Shown here piece by piece: positions 56,065-62,289 of a stretch of DNA of 64,000 nt (position 1 is the first letter of the stretch; each line of letters starts with the position of its first letter). The notes under the pieces were generated by a model. It searched no databases and had not been told where the DNA came from. It was given only the letters and a program-made list of their open reading frames with translations. The DNA lies in assembly GCF_021272345.1 (NCBI RefSeq), contig NZ_JAJSDQ010000002.1, positions 620,001 to 684,000 of the forward strand, given 5' to 3'. Both the position numbers and the translations under genes were made by a program. The stretch comes from Ornithinimicrobium sediminis (GTDB taxonomy: Bacteria; Actinomycetota; Actinomycetes; Actinomycetales; Dermatophilaceae).

Positions 56065-56982
56065 GTCGTGGGCGATGTAGTAGGTCGGGCGTCCCTGCAG
56101 GGTGGCGTAGATGCGCCCGACGTACTCTCCGAGCACCCCCAGGCAGAGCAGCTGCACGGCCCCGACGGCCGCGACGACGACCACGGTGGAGGTCCAGCCG
56201 GCCACGGTGAACCCTGCGACCTTGGCCGCGACGGCATACGCGAGCAGCAGCAGCGCGCCGACGAAGCCTCCGAGACCGAACCACGTGGCCAGGCGCAGCG
56301 GGGCCAGCGAGAAGCCGGTGAAGCCGTCGACCGACAGGCGCAGCATCGTGCCGAGGGGGTACTTGCTGGTGCCTGCCGCCCGGGCGTCGCGGACGTAGCC
56401 CACCGAGGCCGACGGGAAGCCGAGGGAGGGCACCACGAGCCGCAGCACCCGGTGCGCCTCCGGCAAGGCGTTGACCGCGTCGACCGTCGCCCTCGACATC
56501 ATCCTGAAGTCGCCCGCGTCGTCGGGGGCGTCCCGTGCGCCCGCGGCGCGCATCACGCCGTAGAAGGCGCGCGCGGTGGAGCGCTTGAACAGCGAGTCCG
56601 ACGAACGGTCGGTCCGCACGCCGTAGACGACGTCGACACCCTGCGACCGGGCGGCCTGCAGCATCGGCACGATCACCTCGGGTGGGTCCTGCAGGTCGGC
56701 GTCGAGGGTGACGACCCAGTCACCCCGCGCGCAGGCCAGACCGGCGGAGATGGCGGCCTGGTGGCCGGCGTTGGCCCGCAGCCGGACGACCCGCAGCTGC
56801 GGCCACTCCCGCCGGTGCCGCTGCAGCAGCACGGGGGTCTGGTCGCGGCTGCCGTCGTCGACGGCCACCACCTCGTAGGTGACGTCGAGGCCGTCGAGCA
56901 CACGCCGCAGGCGCGCGACCAGCAGGGGCAGCACCTCGGCCTCGTCGTACATGGGCACGACGACGGACAGGTGCACGGACAT
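56008..56982 (-). CDS. GT2 glycosyltransferase with C-terminal membrane helices (DPM1/GtrB/ArnC-like)
   Basis: The 324-aa product has a GT-A domain with VVVPMYDEAEVLPLL, VAVDDGSRDQT, TLDADLQDPPE (DxD) and GDFRMMSR, followed by two hydrophobic helices (LGGFVGALLLLAYAVAA and STVVVVAAVGAVQLLCLG) and LGEYVGRIYATLQGRP. Such enzymes transfer a sugar from a nucleotide to polyprenyl phosphate in the membrane. Minus-strand TACAGT ends 8 bases before its ATG. It overlaps the phosphatidyltransferase gene at its 3' end and is divergent from the small membrane protein gene. Confidence 0.88.
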   Translation of the reverse strand: MSVHLSVVVPMYDEAEVLPLLVARLRRVLDGLDVTYEVVAVDDGSRDQTPVLLQRHRREWPQLRVVRLRANAGHQAAISAGLACARGDWVVTLDADLQDPPEVIVPMLQAARSQGVDVVYGVRTDRSSDSLFKRSTARAFYGVMRAAGARDAPDDAGDFRMMSRATVDAVNALPEAHRVLRLVVPSLGFPSASVGYVRDARAAGTSKYPLGTMLRLSVDGFTGFSLAPLRLATWFGLGGFVGALLLLAYAVAAKVAGFTVAGWTSTVVVVAAVGAVQLLCLGVLGEYVGRIYATLQGRPTYYIAHDSASLGLQDEHVPGEGPQE

Positions 56983-56989
56983 GCCCACC

Positions 56990-57017
56990 ACTGTAGGCGG
57001 CGGACGACGGGTAAGGT
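56990..57017. promoter_or_regulatory. Divergent leaderless promoters
   Basis: The minus-strand TACAGT (56995-56990) serves the GT2 gene; the plus-strand TAAGGT (57012-57017) ends 7 bases before the ATG at 57024. Neither start has a ribosome site. Confidence 0.55.
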
Positions 57018-57023
57018 GTGCCC

Positions 57024-57245
57024 ATGACGTCTGTGCTGTTCGCGGCTGCCGAGGGCGAGGCCCACCACAACGAGCTGATCTTCGACCCGATCTGGTTCGG
57101 CGTGATCGCCTTCGGGCTGCTGATGGCGCTGCTGGCGCTGCTCTGGAGCTTCCGCAACACCCTGGCGCTCGACCCGCACACCGAGCACGAGGAGACCGGC
57201 ACCGACGTGAGCGCCAGCCCCGACTCGGGACGCAGTAGCCACTGA
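57024..57245 (+). CDS. Small single-pass membrane protein
   Basis: A 73-aa protein with one hydrophobic helix ([17 protein letters not shown], residues about 26-43) and a His/Glu-rich, acidic C-terminal tail. It has no recognised domain. Similar small membrane proteins lie immediately upstream of nadD in other actinobacteria. The start is leaderless-like and the stop overlaps the nadD ATG by one base, so the gene is coupled to nadD. Confidence 0.7.
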   Translation: MTSVLFAAAEGEAHHNELIFDPIWFGVIAFGLLMALLALLWSFRNTLALDPHTEHEETGTDVSASPDSGRSSH

Positions 57246-57829
57246 TGCGCCTGGGTGTGATGGGTGGGACCTTCGATCCCATCCACCACGGCCACCTGGT
57301 GGCCGCCAGCGAGGCCGCAGCCCTGCTCGACCTGGACGAGGTGGTGTTCGTGCCCACCGGCCAGCCCTACCGCAAGGACGCCAGGACGGTGACGCCGGCC
57401 GAGCACCGCTACCTCATGACCGTCATCGCGACCGCATCCAACCCGCACTTCACGGTCAGCCGGGTCGACATCGACCGGGCGGGCCCGACCTACACGCTGG
57501 ACACGTTGCGCGACCTGCGGGCCGAGCGGCCGGACGCCGAGATGTTCTTCATCACCGGTGCCGACGCCCTGGCCCAGATCCTGTCCTGGAAGGGCGTGGA
57601 CGAGCTGTGGCGGCTCGCGCACTTCGTCGGCGTGACCCGCCCCGGTCACCACCTGTCCGACGACGGGCTGCCCGAGGACCGGGTCACCCTGCTGGAGGTG
57701 CCGGCGATGGCGATCTCATCCTCGGACTGCCGTGAGCGGCGGGCCTCCGGCCGACCGGTCTGGTACCTCGTGCCCGACGGCGTCGTCCAGTACATCGGCA
57801 AGTACGACCTCTACACCAAGGAGCACTGA
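57245..57829 (+). CDS. nadD: Nicotinate-nucleotide adenylyltransferase
   Basis: NadD (194 aa) makes nicotinic acid adenine dinucleotide from NaMN and ATP on the NAD route. It shows [22 protein letters not shown] with the (H/T)xGH nucleotidyltransferase motif, [10 protein letters not shown], and the C-terminal [14 protein letters not shown], which matches ISSTxIR. Its stop is directly followed by the rsfS GTG. Conserved proA-nadD-rsfS order is interrupted here by the accessory cluster. Confidence 0.96.
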   Translation: MRLGVMGGTFDPIHHGHLVAASEAAALLDLDEVVFVPTGQPYRKDARTVTPAEHRYLMTVIATASNPHFTVSRVDIDRAGPTYTLDTLRDLRAERPDAEMFFITGADALAQILSWKGVDELWRLAHFVGVTRPGHHLSDDGLPEDRVTLLEVPAMAISSSDCRERRASGRPVWYLVPDGVVQYIGKYDLYTKEH

Positions 57830-58246
57830 GTGGCGGCGACCCAACGGGCCCTCGACCTCGCGCAGGCAGCCGCTGCGGCGGCCGCGGACAAGCTGGCCAA
57901 GGAGGTGGTGGCCCTCGATGTCAGCGAGCAGCTGGCCCTCACGGACGTCTTCGTCATCGCCTCCGCCCCCAACGAGCGACAGGTCGACGCCGTCGTCGAC
58001 GCCGTCGAGGAGCGGCTGCTGCAGCTCAAGGCCAAGCCGCTGCGCCGGGAGGGGCACAAGGAGTCGCGCTGGGTCCTGCTCGACTACGGCGACATCGTCG
58101 TGCACGTGATGCACTCGGACGACCGCGAGTTCTACGCCCTGGAGCGTCTCTGGAAGGACTGCCCGACCGTGGCACTCGCCATCCACGACGTGCCCGACCA
58201 GGACAGCGCTGCCGAGCCCGAGACAGCGGGCGACGACGACTCGTGA
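57830..58246 (+). CDS. rsfS: Ribosome silencing factor RsfS
   Basis: RsfS (138 aa) binds L14 on the 50S subunit and blocks joining to 30S in starvation. It has DVSEQLALTDVFVIASAPNERQVDAVVDAV, HKESRWVLLDYGDIVVHVMHSDDREFYALERLW. The C-terminal tail is acidic. The start is a GTG right after the nadD stop, and its own end overlaps the phosphatase start (GTGA). Confidence 0.95.
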   Translation: MAATQRALDLAQAAAAAAADKLAKEVVALDVSEQLALTDVFVIASAPNERQVDAVVDAVEERLLQLKAKPLRREGHKESRWVLLDYGDIVVHVMHSDDREFYALERLWKDCPTVALAIHDVPDQDSAAEPETAGDDDS

Positions 58247-58857
58247 GCCGCCGGCTCGTCGTCTGGCGCCACGGGGAGACCGACCACAACGCGGGCGGCG
58301 TCTACCAGGGACAGCTCGACACGCACCTGTCCTCACGGGGGCACGAGCAGGCGCGGCGCGCCGCGGCGGTCCTGGCCGGTCATGCCCCGGACCGGATCGT
58401 GGCCAGTGACCTGGCACGTGCCATGGACACCGCCGCAGCCCTGGCTGCTGCGACCGGGCTGGCCGTCGACCACGACCCCCGGCTGCGGGAGATCGACGTC
58501 GGCTCCTGGGCCGGTCGCAGCCACACCGACATCGTCGAGGCCTACCCCGAGGACACTGCCGCCATCGCCCGGGGGCACGACGTGGTGCGGGGTGAGCACG
58601 GTGAGAGCGTCGAGCACGTCGCCCGGCGCACCGCCGCGGCCGCAGCCGACATCACCGCGGCGATGGGCCCGGACGACCTGGTGGTCGTCGCGACCCACGG
58701 GATGGCCGGCCGCACCATGGTGGCCGGGCTGCTCGGCTGGACCCAGCGTGACGCGTGGCTGTGCCTGGTCGGTCTGCGCAACTGTCACTGGGCCGAGCTG
58801 GAGGAGCAGTCGACCGGCTGGCGCCTGGTCAGCTGGAACGCCTCCGCCACGCACTGA
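58243..58857 (+). CDS. Histidine phosphatase family protein
   Basis: A 204-aa protein with the LVVWRHGETDHNAGG phosphohistidine motif, LREIDVGSWAG, and the second His in VVATHGMAGR. It may be a phosphoglycerate mutase-like phosphatase; the substrate cannot be told. It is the fourth gene of the nadD unit and overlaps the photolyase-family gene on the other strand by 29 bases at the 3' end. The same phosphatase follows rsfS in many actinobacteria. Confidence 0.92.
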   Translation: MSRRLVVWRHGETDHNAGGVYQGQLDTHLSSRGHEQARRAAAVLAGHAPDRIVASDLARAMDTAAALAAATGLAVDHDPRLREIDVGSWAGRSHTDIVEAYPEDTAAIARGHDVVRGEHGESVEHVARRTAAAAADITAAMGPDDLVVVATHGMAGRTMVAGLLGWTQRDAWLCLVGLRNCHWAELEEQSTGWRLVSWNASATH

Positions 58858-60067
58858 ACGAGGTCACCGGGCCGCCGTGCGGTCTGACCAGCCACGGCCA
58901 AGGGTGCAGCGCGGCCACGTCGAGACGCTCGAGGCTGCGTCGGAAGCCCGGCACGGGCGCGAACGTCACGGCCGGACGGCGGTCGGTCATCGCCTCGACC
59001 GGGGAGCCGAGCAGCACCTGCAGCTCGCGTCGCGACGCCAGGTCGGCGAGCGTCTCGGCGAGGAAGACCAGGCGCTTGCCGGACAGGCGCAGCCGCGTGA
59101 GCAGCGGCTCGTCGAAGACGAAGGTGACCGGGAGCCGCGGGTGGGCCGTGAGGGCAGGGTCGGCGTCGCCCAGTGACTCCGCCGTCAGCCAGACCACGCC
59201 GGGCCTGCCGGCGCCGGTGGGCCGGTCGGGTCCCGCGGTCTCCGACGACGCGGGGTCCGTGCGCAGCAGGGGAGCGGGCGGTGCTGCGGCGAGAGGGCGT
59301 TCGGGCGGCCGGTCCTCGACCGGACAGGCGCTCGCCAGCGCGCAGGAGGCGCACAGCCCGGGGGCCCGTGTGCGGACGTTCCACCGCGAGAAGCCGTACG
59401 GTCGGCCGGTCCCGGCCCCCACGGTCCACTGCCAGCCCAGGCGGTTGGCGGCACGCGAGCCGTCGAGCAGGTGCCGGAAGAAGTGGTCCTCCCCGTCACG
59501 CCACCCCCACTCCCCGCGCACGGACCAGTGCGACGCGAGCCACAGCCGGGTCTGGTTGGTCACCCACCCGTCCTCGAGGAGCTCCTGCGAGGCGAGGTCC
59601 AGGCAGGCCATCCGCGGGTCCCACACCGCGTCCGGCGGCGGAGCGGGCACCGTCCGCTCGGGCACGGCATACCGCAGGGACCGGCCGTTCCTGGTGCCGA
59701 GCCGGGCGTAGGCGTGCCGGGCGAACTCCTGCCACAGGAGCTCGTCACGGAACCGTCGCACGTCCTCCGGTGGCCCTTGCGCCACGTGCTCCCACACCGT
59801 CCGCAGGGGGAGCAGGCCGTGCCTGACCCAGGGGGACAGTGCGCTCGCCCCGCGACGCCCGACCGGCCAGACCTCGTTGCGCCGACGTGCATAGCCCGTG
59901 ACGTCGAAGGCGGCCAGAGCCGTGTCGGCCGCCTGCTGGCCTCCCCGGAACCGGGGGCTGGGCCGGATCCTCCCGGCCGGTTCGGCGGTGAGGTGGCCGA
60001 GATGGTCGGCGACCCAGGCGCGTGCCGCCTCGGGCCCGGGTCCGGGCGTCGGCAGCGGCTCAGCCAC
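58829..60067 (-). CDS. Cryptochrome/photolyase-family protein with permuted domain order
   Basis: The 412-aa protein carries the FAD domain first: SALSPWVRHGLLPLRTVWEHV, FRDELLWQEFARHAY, DPRMACLDLASQELLEDGWVTNQTRL, WRDGEDHFFRHLLDG and the AANRLGWQW pocket, residues about 40-285. A linker then leads to a C-terminal region (from about 290) that resembles the photolyase N-terminal alpha/beta domain: GVVWLTAESLGDADPAL, VTFVFDEPLL, LSGKRLVFLAETLADL and GGPVTSFSAWRR. In ordinary photolyases this domain comes first. The GTG start overlaps the stop of the upstream zinc-finger gene by 8 bases. Confidence 0.85.
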   Translation of the reverse strand: MAEPLPTPGPGPEAARAWVADHLGHLTAEPAGRIRPSPRFRGGQQAADTALAAFDVTGYARRRNEVWPVGRRGASALSPWVRHGLLPLRTVWEHVAQGPPEDVRRFRDELLWQEFARHAYARLGTRNGRSLRYAVPERTVPAPPPDAVWDPRMACLDLASQELLEDGWVTNQTRLWLASHWSVRGEWGWRDGEDHFFRHLLDGSRAANRLGWQWTVGAGTGRPYGFSRWNVRTRAPGLCASCALASACPVEDRPPERPLAAAPPAPLLRTDPASSETAGPDRPTGAGRPGVVWLTAESLGDADPALTAHPRLPVTFVFDEPLLTRLRLSGKRLVFLAETLADLASRRELQVLLGSPVEAMTDRRPAVTFAPVPGFRRSLERLDVAALHPWPWLVRPHGGPVTSFSAWRRRSS

Positions 60068-60452
60068 GGCCGACCAGGCGCACCCGGACCGGACCTCTGG
60101 CGGTGGACGGGTCGACGACGCGACCACCCTGGGTGACCTCGACCTGCCCCGCCACGACCAGCCGACGTGCCGCGGCGCGCGCGGGCTCCATGAGCTCCCG
60201 CCACCCCTCGCCGGTGCCCACGGCGCGGGCCGCCTCACTGGGGCAGACGGTGGCCCCTCGGGCACGCTCCCGCAGCAGCTGCACCAGGGCGTCCTCCAGC
60301 TGCCGGTCCACCGGGGTGAGACCCCGTCGGCGGCAGGCGGAGGAGCACCATCGGAGGTGCTGCCAGTCCCGCTCCCAGGCCTTGCGCCACGTGATCGTCC
60401 GGCCGCAGCCGGCGCAGGACCTGGTCGGCCTCGGCGCCTCGGGAGCGGTCAC
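60060..60452 (-). CDS. DUF2256-DUF3253 zinc-finger protein
   Basis: A 130-aa protein with an N-terminal Cys4 zinc finger, CAGCGRTITWRKAWERDW followed by WCSSACRR (DUF2256), and a C-terminal winged-helix-like DUF3253 domain (VCPSEAARAVGTGEGWRELM, VEVTQGGRVVDPSTARGPVRVRL). DUF2256 genes are regularly found beside photolyase or cryptochrome genes. The GTG start is 7 bases after CATACT on the minus strand, so it may be leaderless. It overlaps the photolyase start and probably acts with it. Confidence 0.88.
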   Translation of the reverse strand: MTAPEAPRPTRSCAGCGRTITWRKAWERDWQHLRWCSSACRRRGLTPVDRQLEDALVQLLRERARGATVCPSEAARAVGTGEGWRELMEPARAAARRLVVAGQVEVTQGGRVVDPSTARGPVRVRLVGRG

Positions 60453-60467
60453 CTGGGCAGTATGCCG

Positions 60468-61061
60468 TCAGGCGGGGTCGCGGTGGAGCACCAGGTCGGT
60501 GACCGCACGTCGTTGCCGGGGAGCGCGCTCGCGCTCGCGCAGCGGCTCGGGGAGCGCATCAGCGTCCCCCAGGGGCCCGACGGCGACGACGGTGACCGGG
60601 TCGAGCCGGGGGGGAAGGGACAGAGCCGCTCGCAGCGCCTCGGTGTCGAACCCCGCCATCTGGTGGGCGTGGAGGCCGTCGTGGTGGACCTGTGCCGTCA
60701 GGTAGGCCACGGACTGGCCGAGGTCGTAGTGGCTCCACGGCCGGGGCCGCCCGTCCGCGTCGGCCACCTCGGCGATGCTGACCACGAGCACCGCCGCCTT
60801 GTCGGCCCAGGTCCGGTTGACGCCGGCCAGGGAGCCGTGGACGAGGTGGAAGGTCGGCGAGCCCCTGCGGGCGACGACGAACCGCCACGGCTGGGAGTTG
60901 TTGGCCGAAGGGGTCCAGCGTGCGGCCTCCAGGGCGCGGTCGATCGCCGCGTCCTCGACCTCGCCCCGCGGGTCGAAGGCCCGGGGGCTCCAGCGCTCCG
61001 CCAGGACCTCGAGGATCGGGACGGCGGTGGCTGCGGTGCGGACGGTGTCGACGAGAGTCAT
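60468..61061 (-). CDS. Nitroreductase-family flavoprotein
   Basis: A 197-aa FMN-dependent NAD(P)H oxidoreductase with the family start VLAERWSPRAFD, ALEAARWTPSANNSQPWRF and a central QSVAYLTAQVHHDGLHAHQMAGF segment. It probably reduces nitro compounds or quinones. The ATG at 61061 follows AGAAGG by 7 bases. It lies 15 bases before the DUF2256 gene on the same strand, so it may share a transcript with the photolyase unit. Confidence 0.9.
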   Translation of the reverse strand: MTLVDTVRTAATAVPILEVLAERWSPRAFDPRGEVEDAAIDRALEAARWTPSANNSQPWRFVVARRGSPTFHLVHGSLAGVNRTWADKAAVLVVSIAEVADADGRPRPWSHYDLGQSVAYLTAQVHHDGLHAHQMAGFDTEALRAALSLPPRLDPVTVVAVGPLGDADALPEPLRERERAPRQRRAVTDLVLHRDPA

Positions 61062-61172
61062 CGTGGGCCTTCTGCGCGGTCGGTGACAGGACACATCCGG
61101 AACGCGCTCCGTTTGCCGGGCATTCCGCGCGGTGGCCGGCCGACGATTTGGTGCACCACCCCCCGTTGTGCG

Positions 61173-61178
61173 TATGAT
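61173..61178 (+). promoter_or_regulatory. Predicted -10 of the tRNA-Ala promoter
   Basis: TATGAT lies 15 bases before the mature tRNA 5' end; TTGGTG (61148-61153) is a possible weak -35 with a 19-base spacer. Confidence 0.45.
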
Positions 61179-61192
61179 TCTCCGGTCCTCAC

Positions 61193-61265
61193 GGGGCTGT
61201 GGCGCAGCTGGTAGCGCACCTCCATGGCATGGAGGGGGTCAGGGGTTCGAGTCCCCTCAGCTCCA
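61193..61265 (+). tRNA. tRNA-Ala (anticodon GGC)
   Basis: A 73-base cloverleaf: acceptor GGGGCTG pairs with CAGCTCC (one G-T pair), D arm GCGC, anticodon stem CCTCC/GGAGG with loop ATGGCAT (anticodon GGC), and T arm AGGGG/CCCCT with TTCGAGT. The 3' CCA is not encoded (ACCG follows). It reads GCC and GCT codons. Confidence 0.95.
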
Positions 61266-61290
61266 CCGTGAGCGTCCGCCAGGGCGTGTC

Positions 61291-61324
61291 GAAGGGGCCT
61301 CGTCCGACCGGACGGGGCCCCTTC
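61291..61324 (+). terminator. Terminator hairpin after tRNA-Ala
   Basis: GAAGGGGCCTCGTCCG pairs with CGGACGGGGCCCCTTC (16-bp stem with one T-G pair). It lies 26 bases after the tRNA and 31 bases before the end of the convergent iclR-type gene, so it may serve both. Confidence 0.7.
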
Positions 61325-61354
61325 GTACTGCCGGCCCCCCGACGCCGAGCGGGG

Positions 61355-62068
61355 TCAGAACGCTCGTGCCAGGTCGGTCGCCACCTCCTGCAGGTCGGCG
61401 ACCAGGCCGACGGCCGCCTCTGCGGAGAGCCGCTCGACGGGTGCGGAGACCGAGAGCGCCGCGCGCACCCCGACGGGGACGGCGACGCAGCGGACCCCGA
61501 CCTCCTGCTCCTCGTCGTCGAGCGCGTAGCCCTCCACCCTGGCCCGCCGGACCGCGGCCAGCACCGCCTCGCGCGTGGTGAGGGTATGCGGCGTGCGTGC
61601 CTCCATCGGTCGCGTGCCGAGCAGCCGGGCCGCCTCGTGGTCGCTCATCCCTGCGAGCGCGACCTTGCCCACCGCCGTCGAGTGCACCGGCACGCGGCGG
61701 CCGACCTCGGCGAAGATGCGCAGGGTGTGCGGAGACGGTGCCTGCGCCACGTAGACCATGAGGCCGCCCTCCAGGACCGCGAGGTTGACGGTCTCCCCGG
61801 TCCGCACGACGGCATGCCGCAGGTGCGGCAGGGCCAGGGCCCCGAGCTCGCGGTAGGCCTGGTCGCCGAGGCGGAGCGCCGCGAGCCCCACGGCATACCG
61901 GCGGTCGGCGTCCTGGCGGACGTATCCCCGGTCGGCCAGGGCCGTCAGCAGCCGGTGTGTGCTGGCCTGGGGGAGTCCGGCGCGACGCGCCACCTCGGTG
62001 ACCCCCAGCGGGGCACCCGCGGCGGCGAGCGCCTCCAGGACGTCCAGGACCCGGTCGACGGACTGCAC
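61355..62068 (-). CDS. IclR-family transcriptional regulator
   Basis: A 237-aa regulator with an N-terminal winged helix (VLDVLEALAAAGAPLGVTEVARRAGLPQASTHRLLTAL is the expected layout; key residues are in the recognition helix LPQASTHRLL) and a C-terminal ligand-binding domain (VPVHSTAVGKVALAG, VGVRCVAVPV). It is divergent from an L-lactate permease gene and probably controls it; IclR members near lactate or glycolate transporters usually sense such acids. The GTG start (VQSVDRVL) is the usual family beginning. Confidence 0.93.
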   Translation of the reverse strand: MQSVDRVLDVLEALAAAGAPLGVTEVARRAGLPQASTHRLLTALADRGYVRQDADRRYAVGLAALRLGDQAYRELGALALPHLRHAVVRTGETVNLAVLEGGLMVYVAQAPSPHTLRIFAEVGRRVPVHSTAVGKVALAGMSDHEAARLLGTRPMEARTPHTLTTREAVLAAVRRARVEGYALDDEEQEVGVRCVAVPVGVRAALSVSAPVERLSAEAAVGLVADLQEVATDLARAF

Positions 62069-62132
62069 GGTCAGCCGAGATGTCCGCAGACGCGGGTGTC
62101 GGTGCGATCGACGGTCGGCACAGTGAGTTCTT

Positions 62133-62147
62133 CCGTTCAGTGAAAGG
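62133..62147. promoter_or_regulatory. Possible IclR-type operator
   Basis: An imperfect palindrome CCGTTCAGTGAAAGG with a perfect TTCA-G-TGAA core (62136-62144) lies in the 221-base gap between the divergent regulator and permease genes, about 100 bases before the permease -10. Nothing else of note was seen in the gap. Confidence 0.35.
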
Positions 62148-62244
62148 GCTGTTGCGGTGAGAGGAGTCCAGCGTAGCGATCCGTGACGGCGCAGGTGGCC
62201 GAGCCGGCTCGAGCCGACCCATGGCGCGACGGCCGGAATGGGTC

Positions 62245-62250
62245 TAGTGT
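62245..62250 (+). promoter_or_regulatory. Predicted -10 of the lactate permease gene
   Basis: TAGTGT in GGGTCTAGTGTCACG lies 40 bases before the GTG start. The leader holds GGAGGG (62272-62277). Confidence 0.4.
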
Positions 62251-62289
62251 CACGCCCGGGTCACCGCCGACGGAGGGAACGTGTCATCG

